A stretch of DNA of 64,000 nucleotides from Diaporthe sp. PMI_573. Taxonomy: Eukaryota > Ascomycota > Sordariomycetes > Diaporthales > Diaporthaceae. Shown piece by piece: positions 1 through 11,716 of this stretch. A model generated the notes under the pieces. The model did not search any database and was not told the DNA's origin. It saw only the letters and a list, made by a program, of their open reading frames with translations. The stretch spans positions 170,391 through 234,390 of the forward strand of contig JAJTUP010000092.1 of NCBI GenBank assembly GCA_021399435.1, given 5' to 3'. Made by a program: the position numbers and the translations under genes. Every line of letters begins with the position of its first letter. Position 1 is the first letter of the stretch.

Positions 1-1472
1 TACCCTCTAAGGTTACTAGGCTATAAGAGAGTCCTAGGCTACTATTATCTAGATTGTTTTTACTATTATAACTACTATAACCTCTATAACCTTCTCTATA
101 AGCACGGGCTCTGTATAGCTAGTAGTTCTTATAATAAGGGTACTAGCGACCCTGTAACTACTAGATATAACCTGTATAAGTACCCTCTTGAAATCTAGGT
201 AGCTGAAAATACCCTTTAAACTAGTGTATATTAGGTAAACTGTGTAAGCATTTGGTGTATTAATTACTATCCTGACCGTGTAACTAAATTAGGATTGCGT
301 AGTAGTAGCTTAGATAATAAATAATATAGGTAATAATATTAACTAGCTATATATTAATATTATATAGTATTTAAATATTATGTAAGGAGAGTGTGGTAAT
401 TATATACTTAGCGTCCTTTAAAAATGTTAGAGTAGGAATAATAGTGGGAAAAGGGTTATATGGATATTAATGATAAGGGAGGCCAAGAAAGTATGATTTA
501 GAAAGTAACTGGTTAGGAGGGTTATAATCTAACAGCTTGTAGTTAGACTAGGAATGTATGTTAAAGTACTAAAGAGAGGTGCGAGAGGAGACTGGGTAGG
601 GCCTGCTTGTAGAGTAGGGATAGGTACCATAATGGTAGACGTAGGCATAGGTAAAGCATATAGAGAGAGAGGCAACCCGCGAGGGCCGCGCAAAGAACCA
701 CGATTAGATATTGTGCAAAAGGTTTGGTAATAATAGGGGGGTAAGTTTTAAAGATGTTTTTAATCGCACGACACACAAGGTATGTGTGTATGTGTATGTA
801 TGTGTGTATATGTGTAAGAGAAAGAGTGTTGTGCGATAGAGAAGAGAAGAAGGGAAGGTTAAAGTAAAAGGCAAAAGGCGTAAGGTTTTTATGCTGGCAC
901 TAGAAGGGCGCTGTGTATAGACTACCTCAACTAACTGGGAAAAAGGGTTACTCGTACAAGTGAGTCACAGGCAATAGTCCCTTCTAGCACCTTCTAGCTA
1001 GTACGATAAAAAGTCGTAAGAAAAGGTGGTTGGAAAGCAGGTTAGAAAGGGTGCTAAGAAGAAGGCTGAGAAAGTTGGTGCGATAAGTACCTGATGTAGA
1101 CCATCAGGTAAAGATTTGCTTACACCGCACAATTACAAAGCTAGGGTAGCACAACCTACCTGGCCAGGGTAAATTTCTTTTGTATAGGAAAGGGTGTACG
1201 AGTAATTTAACTTGCTCGACCGGTCTAAAAGGGAGTGTGTGATCAGAAAACAAAAGACCCCTAGTGTTGGAATAGCACTGAGGCTGATCGTACAGAGCCA
1301 TCTTGGCTAGGGAGGATGACTAATCAGGCAAGGGAGTACATGCAGACCTCTTAGGTCTGCGTGCAAACTTCCCTGCTTGTTTCATAGTTTAGAAAGACAT
1401 CAACAAATTCAGAACCAATTGCACAGACACGTACGTACGTACATTACGCCATATGGCAAAGGCCATTCAACA
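1..1472 (+). mobile_element. 3' end of a Ty1/copia LTR retrotransposon (copy A), cut by the window edge
   Basis: Bases 1-1264 are the reverse complement, with scattered transitions, of the sequence inside the LTR at 46.7-47.95 kb. Bases 1265-1472 are the matching LTR. A purine-rich tract just before the LTR (about 1248-1264, AAAACAAAAGACCCC) is a good polypurine primer site, so this element points rightward and the LTR is its 3' LTR. No usable reading frame remains. This copy kept more G and C than the tandem copies at 46-62 kb, so it is less RIP-damaged or has a different history. Its 5' part lies outside the window. Confidence 0.85.
1265..1472 (+). repeat. 208-bp copia LTR (3' LTR of copy A)
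   Basis: It runs from TGTTGGAATAGC to GGCCATTCAACA, giving TGTT...AACA ends. It is the same length as the three LTRs at 46516, 54074 and 61631 and is their reverse complement. It is followed by GTAAC, a possible 5-bp target duplication whose partner would lie outside the window. Confidence 0.85.
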
Positions 1473-1489
1473 GTAACATCTATATACTA

Positions 1490-3341
1490 ACGTGCCCGGC
1501 CTGGATCTCGGCCCACCCCCGTTCTCGGCCACCTTCCGTCACCCACGCCGCCTTCGCCGTGACGCCGACGCTGCCGCTACCATGATAGTTGACCCCGTTT
1601 CTGATGGTGTTTCTGACTCTTCTGACCCGTCGCTATCTTCTGGCACCACGCTGGCTTCTATTTGGGTCCTCCGAATAGCTTTAATGTCGGCGAAAAGCTC
1701 ATTTGGGTCAAGTTGAACCTTCTTCCTTCGGACCACCCTGCTGGCTTCAATTTGGCGTTCTAGCTCTTGGGCTTTTTGTGAGGATATCGTCAGATTGATG
1801 TCTTTCTGGTCCCAGCTCTTGAGAATCTTCCTGAAGAAGAGTCGTTGTGTGGGGCTTGATTGCTTCTGAAGGGTGTACCGGGCTACCATGCTACGTAGTT
1901 CTTGAGACTGCTTAGGGGTTGTAAAAGAGGTCCCTCGTGGTAGATAAAAGTACTTATTGGTATAGAAATGGCTGTTGAAGCCATTGCTAGTGGCTAATTC
2001 TAGTGATCTCGCTTCCTTTATATGGTTGTCTTCGATAAAGTGGCTTCCAAGTACCTTATACTTAGATAATGGCTAAAGACCTGTTGCTTGCTAGCCAGAA
2101 CGGATATTTAACTCTGTAAGTGCCTCTATTTGGGCCTTGTGATAGTAATAAAGGAAACGTTTCTTTGCCACGACTGATGATAAATTGTGCCCTCCTTGTT
2201 GGCCGAGATACTTCTTAAAGGCGGTTTTTAGAGGGCTAAAGATCACCACATCTAGTGGTTAAAGCATATGTAAGGTATGGGCCGGCAAAAAAAACGATAT
2301 ATACCTTATTCGTGAAGCATTCCCACATAAAATCTACCGTTGTGTGTGTGTGGTGCCTATTGATTACGAGAAGGCGCTATTTAGATGGGTCCTCCGGTGC
2401 TGTCTGTGGAAGGAAGACCCTCTGAAGCTAGTGGATGGCGATAGGTTCCTCCATCCACCCCTTTTTTGTCGCTGTGAACTGTTAGCCGTTGTGATCTTTG
2501 AGGGTGATAGGAAACCACTGTTGTTGAATGTTTAGTCTCTTGAAAATAATTAGAGGAATCAGGGACTTGCCTGTGGTAGAGATATACTTGAGGAAGGAGG
2601 TCCATGCTCTTAAATTAAAGTCCTTTTGAAGAAGCTTGCTGCTGTTAGAATAGCTGATAGTCAGGGCCTTTTCTGACTTGCCCTCCATAAGCCTACCCTT
2701 ATCGGCGTTTTATCGGTTGGCCGGCTTAATTGCCTTTACGATAGGTAGCCTTATGAAGTTAAACCACGACCTGATGTTTTGTTTAGTGGCTGCTCTAAGC
2801 CGCTTTGCTTCAACGTGCTGATACTTACGGCTTTGGAGGATAGGGTGACAAAGGAGGAAGGCCCTTAGCTACTTTCTTCCGAGAGGAGCGATCTTCTTCC
2901 CTGAGGAGCCTAGACGGGCCGCCAAGGCCCTTGTTTCCTATCGAGTTAGGGTATGGCCAAGGCTGCTTTGGTTGACTAAAAACATCGCCAATTGGTCCTC
3001 CTGATAGTTAGAAAGAACCCTCTGAGGGTTGGCGGCAATGTAATGGCTTTAGCGGCCGGCGAGACGACTTTGAAGTGTTGAGCGTGGAATATGCCAGGTC
3101 CTGGAAGCCTCTCTGACGGGCATGCTATCCCTGACCGCCATGATGGCGTTATGCATCTCAAGTTCACCATAGGGCTTTATAATAATAAGGATAATGCTTG
3201 GAAGAAGTTTGGTGATTAGAAAAAAAGTCCTTGTGGAGAAAACATTAATTTTATAGGGGGTGGGTACAGACGCGTATACGCGTGAACGCGGATGTGGGCC
3301 GGCCGAGAACGGGGGTGGGCCGAGATCCGGGCCGGGCACGT
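1490..3341 (-). mobile_element. Pot2/Fot1-like (pogo group, Tc1/mariner superfamily) DNA transposon
   Basis: The ends are 41-bp inverted repeats (1490-1530 and 3301-3341) with a single mismatch, beginning ACGTGCCCGGCC. Each is flanked by TA (1488-1489 and 3342-3343), the target duplication of this superfamily. The length of 1852 bp is close to that known for Pot2-type elements. The left end abuts the copia LTR with 15 bp between them. The element encodes a decayed transposase on the minus strand. Confidence 0.88.
1539..3240 (-). pseudogene. Pot2/Fot1-like transposase, decayed
   Basis: Read on the minus strand, family landmarks appear in order but in shifting frames. A helix-turn-helix segment lies near 3050-3160 (AVRDSMPVREASRTWHIPRS). 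A central DDE-1 block lies at 2482-2690 (TSFLKYISTTGKSLIP, then a QQQWFP motif). The second catalytic region near 2345-2400 reads INRHHTHTTVDF where the family has a D-G-H motif. A C-terminal stretch at 1539-1889 (LERQIEASRVVRRKKVQLDP) matches the conserved tail. Stops and frameshifts separate the blocks. The D to N change at the catalytic aspartate is a G-to-A transition, as RIP makes. The element is dead in cis. Confidence 0.8.
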
Positions 3342-3343
3342 TA

Positions 3344-5880
3344 GGTAAAATAAGAGTATTTAAACTCGGAATCTTCGGCTATAGACAGTTCTATAGAGCC
3401 TTGCCTATACTGTAAGTATATAATGTCGCTAGTATGTTTCGAGAAGAGGCAGATAATAAGCGTTCTAAATATACCTAGGATCTTCTCTATACTATTGTAC
3501 ATAGTTAACTATTGTTATAAATTACTATTTTCTGTCTTGGCCTACTTCTTGTAAGCCTTAAATATAGCCCCTGGTTTATATAGAAGGCTCTTATAGAGCT
3601 TGGTATAAATATAGGACTTGCTGTTAACTAATAGTGCTCCGAGCTTATAAGTAATATGCTTGACGAGTTTGTTTATAAATTCAAGCTATCCTGGGTTCTG
3701 GAAATTGATTCTGTTGGCACTAATCTCTAGTATTTGTTTATTCTTTTTAGCCTTATAACTATGGCTTGCTAGCTTTTGAGCTCTGTCTTCTAATAGTAGT
3801 AATATAATAAGCTTGCCGTCTACTAAAATCCTAGGGTTTGGGTAAGTATTAAAGGTGCTGCTAGTTATAAAAGATCCTGCTACCTTGATTTATTTAATAT
3901 GCTTAAGAAAATCTTATTAGAAGCGCTTAAACTCGTTAACTTTAGCTTCGGTCCTAATTAGGTCTTCAGCTTTAAACCAACTATTTTCTAAGTTATCTAT
4001 TCTTGTAGACTTAACTAGGTATATAGTTTAAGACTAGAAAGATGATAGAGGTAAAGAAACTAAGTTACAAAAAGACGAGAGAAGAAGAGTATTAAAGATG
4101 TTAGACCTAGATTGCTTAAGCTCCTCTAAGCTTATTAGCAATATAACTATATCTTTAATAAAGTTTATGGTAGGTAAGCTTTTGCCTGAAGTAGCATGGT
4201 AGGCTTAGGCAATAACGAGATAATATAAATTACTTATTAGGCCTTGTATAGGAAGAATATATACTATATGCCCCCATATACTTGACTAATGTTCTAGTTG
4301 TGCGCAGCCTTTATATATACTACTTCCATTTTGATACTAGGATTATATATAGCCTTTATATTATATTACTCCCCTAATGCTGGGGCCTAGCCTTTAATAC
4401 TATCCTAATGTATGGCTGTATATAGCCTTTATATACACTGCCTACTGATGCCTAGGTTGTATACTATTATACTTGACTATATCTCTATACTAGTTATTAG
4501 GCAGGTTTCAGGCAATAATAAATTTATAGGCCTGCTTATCTTTATGCTGAAAATGCTGTGCCTTCTTCGCTGCTTATATAAGTAGGGTCTCTTTCTCATA
4601 CTGCCTAAATTAATTGCTCTGTAGCCTTAGATACCTTTGTATAGAGACTGCCCAGTCTGCCAGTTTGTACTACCTCTAGCGTAGATAGCTAAAGCCTTTG
4701 TCCCTATAGGGTATCCCTATGCTCTAGCTGGAGCAAATAACTTAGACTTGTATAATGTGCTTCTGCCTTGCCTAAACCTGTATTTCAGCTTATTACGCAG
4801 AGATTTATGCAAGTGGGCCGTCTTATTGGTAATGCGGGATATTCTGTATGAGTAAGCTGTATAGCGTATAGGATTGTAAAACAGTTGGTTCTATAGTTTA
4901 AGAGTTTAAGATATTGGTGTAAAGTGGGTTATAAGGAAAAGATAAGTTATACGAAATAACTTGTACTTGATTTAGAAATTAGGTAGAGTTGCTTGTATGT
5001 CGAGATGTATTGTAAGAATAGGGAGAGGCAAATGACATTCTGCTTAAGTCTTGGTTTAGTTAATAGGCATCGATTTTGGACTTATGACCTACCGCTAATT
5101 CTGCGCGCTAAGTATACAGATACTAGGAAGAGAGGGGCTAGGGCGTTACAGGTTACAGCCTAATGCAATATTGCTGTGCAAAACCTGCTTTATAGTGGTT
5201 GTCAGGTGGAGGGCTGGTATCTTTTGAGAGGTGGGGTACATAGGGGTAGGCTGCTAGCAAATGGCAGTTTGCGTAGGGCGAGGTCCAGTTAATGCGCATA
5301 GCCTATAGCGCTGTTGTTGGTTGCTATGACTTAGGTTCCTGCGCAGAGAATGACTCAGACATACGTTACATATGTTTTTTTTTTGTGCCGCGGCTAGAGA
5401 GTAGGAGCCACGTATCCCTGCCGACCAGCGATCATCATGATTCTCAAGTGACCTTGGCTGTAAAGGGTGTCTCGTTGGGCTAAGGCGGCCAAGGCTCTGC
5501 ACTAGATAGGAATTGTCCTATCTAGGCACAGTAATGTGTTGTACAGCGGGCTAGTTGCCGACTTCTCTGTTCAGTAACTCTCGTCAGCACGAAGACATAA
5601 TACCCTACCGAAGTTGTCAACACAAAGGAAGCTAGCCGTAGCTGAGTGCACTCAATTTAGCAGGTGAGCTGTTAGCTGTTTTTTTTTGGGGTCATGATGG
5701 AGTGGGCTGAGACTATGTATCTACAATAGAAACCTGTTTTATAGTGGGGTTTTGAACTTAATTAAATATATACCTAGGGTGTAGCCTCTGTTTGGTATGA
5801 TTAACCTATAACGGTGAAAAAACGGTAAGCCCAGTTAGAGACGTTTTCAAAATGTGGGGCTGATGCTGATAAGTATGCGC
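3344..5880. other. AT-rich decayed DNA without a recognisable gene
   Basis: The stretch is dense in TA and CTA words and has no frame longer than about 80 codons. It is probably RIP-damaged transposon sequence. A less AT-rich patch at about 5100-5520 holds two overlapping short frames on opposite strands that I do not recognise. No inverted ends or target duplication were found. Confidence 0.5.
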
Positions 5881-5959
5881 ATTGCTTATTAGTGACATAT
5901 GCAGGCTCTATAAATTCAACTTTAACCCTACATATGCTAACCCTGCAGTAAAAATTCTA

Positions 5960-7572
5960 CTACTAGTAGGCGGGGTCGTTTTGTCTCTCTCTTTATCTTT
6001 CGTATTCACTCAAATACTACCGGATTCCCTGTCATTTGACTCGAACCCCGTCATAATATTATACCTATAGCACATTGCTATAAACTTAACGCTTCGGTGG
6101 CTATCGTGGCTATTAAGGATAAGGAGAATAGCCTGCGATTTATTATTATTTCGGATTTTATTTATAACTAGGAGGAAGATATCCTTCAGCCATTTAACAG
6201 TAATTTTATTACTCATCTAGCTATTCTCAGAGACTTTGAAACCTTATTCTAGAGGTACTATCTTCTTGAATTCTCGCTTAAACCATTGCCATTAGAGGTT
6301 TATACCCTTAAATATAATCCCTAGAGGCAAATATACACCTGTAGCAGTCACGGAATTAATTATAGTAACTATTGACTGAGGTATGTTTCCTTTAATAGCC
6401 ATAGACCGCTTCTCTATACTTCCTAGCACAAACTTGTTGTAAGCTGTTAAATACTTAGTTAAGAATAGTCCTTTAAAGCTATTATATAATAGATAAGTAT
6501 ATAATTGCCCTCTATAATACCTCCTTTATTAATGTTAACAGTTAGGTCTAGTTTTACCCATTTAAAGTCCTCCAGCTTGTTAAAGTATTAATTAACTGCC
6601 TTGGGAGTAAATAAAGTAAACCTCTCGGCTTCTTACTTTCTACCTGTTAAATGGAAACGTTCATTAGGGTGTGTGCTTGGCACTGCATGCAAGGAGTTAC
6701 CCTAGACTTGGCACTAGAATTTTTTCTATGTGCTAATGGGGCGTGTATGCCGGGAGATGAGTTTGGTGGCCGTGAGTCGATTTTTTGGGCTATTGTAAGA
6801 CCCTAACTTTGTACCTCTGTATTCCCCTTATTTCTTACCCAAAAAGCATGTAACCTAGTTCATTAGATAGCCTAATTTTTAAAGTTTATCTGTATTTAGT
6901 TTGGTTACTGTCAGGGTTAGGGTTGGCTGGTTATTTATAACCAAAGATAGTGGATCTGAAGGGCGAATTTTCCGGCCCTGCTATTCTTACACTAGAGCTA
7001 ACCTACGTGTGCCTAAGGGTGATATGATGTTGGAGGGACTGTGAGGAGGGCTGACAGAAGCCTACTTAAATTTAATACAAAGTTGTCTAGACTATTCTCA
7101 ACCGTCCTAATTTGCCTTAGTATACCTTTCTGCGACCCTGCCGATAATACACACTGCTGAAGGCACAATCCTTTAGACTACCCATCTTCGAAATGATCTC
7201 AGGGTATTGTTTCTTAAAGGAGAAGAGCTAATTCTTACCCAGGGGCCAGTCATTACCATTCTCCTTGAGAATCGAAGTCACAAGGGAACAGACAAAGGAA
7301 CCCATTAGGGCATAGCCCAATTTCTCTTGCCAGAGTATCCAAGTAACAATATCCTCTTCTTAGGCACGAGATAGGCGTTAAGCGGGCTGGATTTGCCTAT
7401 CAGAAGGTCTCGTATCCTTCATATGGTTCATCAAAGTGGTTCTAGGCACACCATGCTACTAGGCTACTGTATAGGGCGTGACGCCCTCATCCGTAACTGT
7501 AAATGCTACATCGTACACTTAGGACTGTTTATAGTCCTTAGATCTACCATATGGCCTCTTTTTAGGCACCAT
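5960..7572 (-). pseudogene. Pogo-type (CENP-B/Tc5 HTH plus DDE-1) transposase, interrupted and RIP-decayed
   Basis: Minus-strand translation from an ATG at 7572 shows a basic N terminus. A psq-like segment (PRTTLMNHMKD) follows, then a Tc5/CENP-B helix-turn-helix near 7190-7340 (EEDIVTWILWQEKLGYALMG and later WPLGKN). After the inserted repeat at 6645-7177 the frame resumes at about 6640 with GRK, a stop, then ERFTLFTPKAVN. It continues into the DDE block at 6010-6216 (WLKDIFLLVIN, then ILLILNSHDSHRSVKFI). The normal family motif is D-G-H-x-S-H; here it reads NSHDSH. Several TAA/TAG/TGA codons interrupt it. The ends of this transposon were not found. Confidence 0.7.
6645..7177. repeat. 533-bp LTR-like repeat (probable solo LTR), copy 1
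   Basis: The same sequence, with scattered transitions, occurs at about 43534-44066. It starts TGTTAAATGG and is flanked by the 5-bp direct repeat CTACC (6640-6644 and 7178-7182). It interrupts the pogo transposase between its HTH and DDE parts. The length and 5-bp duplication fit a solo LTR. The right end does not read a clean CA: it is ...CTTTAGA here and ...CTTTCAGA in copy 2, so the exact border is uncertain by a few bases. Confidence 0.6.
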
Positions 7573-9453
7573 AATAGGCAAATCAGTCAGTAGTATAGCA
7601 AAGAAGAAGATCAATTTATAAGGATTACCCATCTCGGAAGGTACACAATTAGTATAGGATTCTGCCGCTCTACACCGCCACCAGCCCCCACAAAACACCA
7701 ATTAGCACTTTGAGTGTATAGAGCTATCGAAGACCTATTGATTGACTATAAAAACATCGTGATAACTGTAGAATTGGCTGAATACGTATAAGCCAAATGG
7801 CCTCACTTTGTGTGGCGTGGGAGATATTTGCGCTGCCCGAAGGTGGGTGTGCCCGAAGGTACATGGGGTACAGTACTCGTGGAGCCTCGTAGTGGGTGGA
7901 CTAGGAAACTACTCCATTATAGTAGGATCCATCCTAACGGAGTTTTGTGTTGATCGCTATTTATAGGACCCTATAGAATAAGCGTCCCAACTCGTAATTA
8001 CAGAATCATACTCCTTGCAGCCAGCGGCCTGGGCATAGTAGCGCAACTTCCTTACCTAAAGCAGTTGATACATAGCTATAATACTTACCAAACATATACC
8101 CGTCGAATTTATTTAGTTTAGTAACTTAAGACAGCTAGTATTATAGAACAGGTGACGTTGACACCTAAATATAAGCTCTCTGGAGTAGCTGCAATTGCAG
8201 CATGTTGCTTTTAGTGGTTATTTCTAGTGTAGCGGCTATTTCGTTCAACAAGTATGTCTCCCGTAATATTGTAAAACTTATAGCTTATAGGAATAGATAT
8301 AGGTTTTATTTTCGAGGATTTACTAAATAATGCTCTAGCCAACAATATATTAGATAATAGATATATAAGTTGCCTAATGTAATTTCAGACCTACAGCATA
8401 TTAACACGGCTTAGATACTTAGCATCTTAGTTTTTATTAAATCAGGTAGTATAGACTAAGTACCGTTTAATAAATAAGTAGTTATATATAGCAGCTCTGC
8501 AGACTTAGAAGCAATTTTTCAGAGCAAAAGAGATAGAGAGAACATTAAAAGAGTATAAAAAGAAGAAGAAAAAAAAGAAGATATATTAGTTTTAGGTAAG
8601 AGTAAAACTCGCATATCCTAATTAGCCAATCTAACCATATTTAGTATTAGGAACGAAGGATATAAAGGATCGGCTTCGGCAGATTGCTCGAGATTACGTA
8701 TACGATAAAGTGGCTTTGGTTGAGCTGGAATATCAGCTAGATTCTTCTGTTTAGACACCTTATTCGCCAGTATTTTACATATATTTAGTGTTTTAGTGTT
8801 TTAGGTAGATCAATTTGAGCAGACTTGACCCATTTGATAGTAACTTTCGTCGATTGCACCTAATCGTGCAGCCTGCTGCCAGTCGTGGTCTGAAAAGAGC
8901 ACAGCGCAACCACGGCGCGACTTGATTGGTTGCTGCGGGGCTTGCTTGTGGTGATGCTGTTGCCTGAAACATATCTGCACTGAGTTGTAGCTTGAACCGG
9001 GTAGGCGGAAATGATTGGATCGACATGGCGCGCCGCAACCCGCCGCTCCTGCTGGCGTGTGTTTCCAGCAATTGGGGTCTCTGTGGAGTCCCAGCCTGTT
9101 CCAGTTTGTTCGCGCTGGGATCAGCGGTCTCCAAGGATTCTCCAAGGACACTCCCTACGAGGAATAATATTTTGTACCTCTCAAGCCTTGACACGCGACT
9201 TAGACCTCTAACACGCCGGTCGTTGCCTCAAGGCGCCTCTCTGAGTGCGCTGATTAGCCTCGCGGGGCCGTTGAATGAAGCCTGGCTCGCGTGCAAGACC
9301 ACTCGTTTAAGCACAGCTCTCTATTCTTAGTCTGCCTCAACTTGCCATGGCCTGTCACGTCTGGTGCTGGACTATGTTGACTATGATGCGATCCGGGAGA
9401 ACCCCAGATGAGTGACTTAGAGAATACGGAATAATTTCTATCTAATGGAAAGT
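7573..9453. other. No recognised gene; AT-rich to 8.75 kb, then a GC-balanced patch
   Basis: 7.6-8.75 kb is AT-rich and broken. 8793-9330 is GC-balanced and open for 110-130 codons in several overlapping frames on both strands. None shows a domain, a convincing start context or splice sites, so I do not call a gene. A CDS without recognisable homologues cannot be excluded here. Confidence 0.4.
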
Positions 9454-10185
9454 CTATTTATGTCCCGCCAGAAGCCGAACTACATCTTCGTATCCATTCT
9501 TCTTTGCGATCGATAGCGGCGTATCTCCATCCACGTCAACAAAACTTGGGTCTGCCCCAGCAGTTAACAGCATAGACACGACCCTCTTGTTCCCACATGC
9601 CATCGGCCAGAAGATTGGTGGCCTCCCTGATATGCAGCATGAATTTACATTGACATCCTCCCTCTGCGAGAGACGCTCCACAACTTCTCTACGGCCATTA
9701 TATGCCGCGATCCACAGAGGTGTCTCAAGCCCAGCATTCTTCATATCCGGCGGTGTTCCTTTTGATAGGTGCTGTTTGACAGACGCGATGTCTCCAGACT
9801 TCGCTGCATTGTAGAACGCAGCGATTGAAACCCATTTGTCACGAAGGGGAAGGAAACGTCGGCGTCGATAAAGGAGGTCCAGAACCCTCTGTTGGCCACA
9901 GGTAGCGGCTGTAAGACACACAGATTGGCTTATGGAGGCGACCGTCTTATGGGGACGTCTCTTGAGAAGCAGAGATATAATCGCCTGCCTGCTGTCTTTA
10001 TTGCCCGCAGCGGCCTTGACTATGTCTTCTGTGATCTTGACCTCGTCGCCGCGCTTCTCGAGAAGCAAGGCCATAATCGCCTGCCCGCTCGAATAATTGC
10101 CCGCAGCAGCCTTAACATGTCTTCTGTTTTTTCAGGAGCCTTCCCAGTGGACACGCCGCGCGAAGATATCTATCCGCCAAGTTGA
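9454..10185 (-). pseudogene. Ankyrin-repeat C terminus of a NACHT/ankyrin-type protein, 5'-truncated and frameshifted
   Basis: The minus strand encodes about 206 residues. The first part has the repeat EDIVKAAAGN followed by a LLL(D/E)KR block, as found in fungal STAND proteins with ankyrin-like repeats. The second part holds standard ankyrin repeats (ETPLWIAAYNGRREVVERL, GDTPLSIAKKNGYEDVVRLL). Another KAAAGN unit lies upstream near 10090-10125 but in a different frame. A single-base loss just after an ATG at about 10120 explains this. No NACHT part is present. The 5' end stops about 50 bp short of the Mutator-like element's target site, so that insertion did not cause the truncation. Confidence 0.7.
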
Positions 10186-10241
10186 CCCCGCTGCGCGTCA
10201 TTGTGGCGTAAGCGGCACAGCCGCTGCGAGTGACAAGTCAG

Positions 10242-10335
10242 GAGTAGCTTTACACTTACCCCCCCCCCAGGTTCATTTGCGTACCTCCCTATTCTCATTC
10301 TCGTACCCCCCTTCGAAATGCATCCGTACTCCCCC
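10242..10335 (+). repeat. Left terminal inverted repeat of the MULE
   Basis: It pairs with the reverse complement of 15264-15354. The two differ mainly in the length of the poly-C run and at a few transitions. The sequence beyond about 10335 no longer matches. Confidence 0.88.
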
Positions 10336-10739
10336 TTAATTATATAATGTTCCGGCCCAATTTTTAGCGCAGAAACTGGCCGCGCAGGCATTGTCAGAAC
10401 GTAATTTTCTGTCAATTGAAGCTCAAATGAAGTTGACTAGAGCTTGGAAACACGACAGAAATGCCACTGGATGACTATTGTAGCTCTCGACCGCGCTTTC
10501 TTTAGATCTCGCGACTGTCGCTATTATTATAAATGCTAATGCTCCGACAGGCTAGTGGACTGGCGGCGCCGTTTAGCGACGCCTCCTTCCAAGTTGGCCT
10601 ACTCTAGTCCTCCCGACCCGGCTGACGCTACTGTTCCTGCCTACGGCCTCTGTAAATGATTGAGAGAAGGTGAGATACTTAGATTATATAATAGTGAGCA
10701 AAACTAATTGACTTAGGACATGATTACTAAGACAGAGAC

Positions 10740-11629
10740 GAAGATCCCTATCCCTCCAGGCAAACAGGGAAGCGGTTGAAGAAAGCAGCGAGCGTCGCCA
10801 CCCCGTCTAACGATGTATGTACTTTACACCATTACCACGTTTACTAACTGGCATTGACTAATGCTTGCTAGTTAACTCAAAGAATGATCACAGTATTACT
10901 AGGCAGGTTGGGCCCCCGTTGAATGCCTGGTTGGCTATACGAGACCATCTGCCTACCAACCTCCAGCACAAAGCCCCTAACACCCCTCTAGGGCGCAAAC
11001 TTGAAGACTTGCCGTCTCTCCGAGACCTTGAATTCAACTATTAACGGCGAAGGGGAACTTTCGCCGCTAAAAAGCTTATCGACATTGTAGCGGCAATGGT
11101 CTTTGTGGCTGGCAAGGAGGTTAGTCTGCCATGCGATAAATGTGCAGGCAAAGATGGCGTCTTCTCCCGGTGCATCGTTGCACCAGAGTCCGCCCAAGAC
11201 GAGGCCAATAGCGTCTGTGCCAATTATATGTACCAAGGACGGACAAGACACTGCAGCCTCCGGGTACAGTTTCAAAGTAATGGCGGTTTTATGCATTTGA
11301 GTACGTGCTCGTTAGCCCAAACCCAGCGACTTACATTAGTTTAATTCGCCTTAGCTAGGATGCGGTCGTATGGAGCCAGAGAGATCCTGCAGCTCTTTCA
11401 CATTCGCTCTGGGAACGTTCAGGGTCAGCGTGCGGACGAGTATAGTGGCTGCCTCTTAGAAAAGTACCTTAGAAAATTCAGGGAAGATGGGCCAGAGGAT
11501 CGCCGCCATCTCTGCGCTCATGCGCACATAATTCTGGCTGCATTGGATCTGGTGGAAGCCGAGGGTAGTGCGGACCTAGAGAGCGAAGAAGAGGTGCACG
11601 AAGAAGAGGTGACTGGGTGTGGTGGCTAA
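10740..11629 (+). pseudogene. DUF3716-like cysteine-rich gene relic carried by the MULE
   Basis: The plus strand at 11096-11270 encodes CDKCAGKDGVFSRC, then a second cluster CANYMYQGRTRHCSLR. This is the Cys pattern of the fungal DUF3716 family (CxxC..G.F..C ... C..C ... CSxR); the function is unknown. Upstream, 10869-11040 stays open in the same sense (QVGPPLNAWLAIRDHLP). It ends in a stop at 11041 just before the Cys region. A likely intron starts at the GT of GTACAG (about 11269) and ends at GCTAG (about 11358). It leads into an 89-residue acidic C terminus (11360-11629) with an EEEVHEEEV run. An upstream intron beginning GTATGT at 10815 is plausible. The stop and the uncertain first exon make this a probable pseudogene. 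Confidence 0.6.
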
Positions 11630-11716
11630 GCGGATTGTCGTTTGTCTGTGGCCGAATGAGGCACATAGGTATGCCCTGTTGCTAACTCGTCAACTGACTG
11701 TCACGTACCTATACGT

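Noticed and set aside
8793..9330. Overlapping 110-130-codon frames on both strands
   Set aside because: GC-balanced DNA gives such frames by chance; no domain, start context or splice pattern favours one of them.
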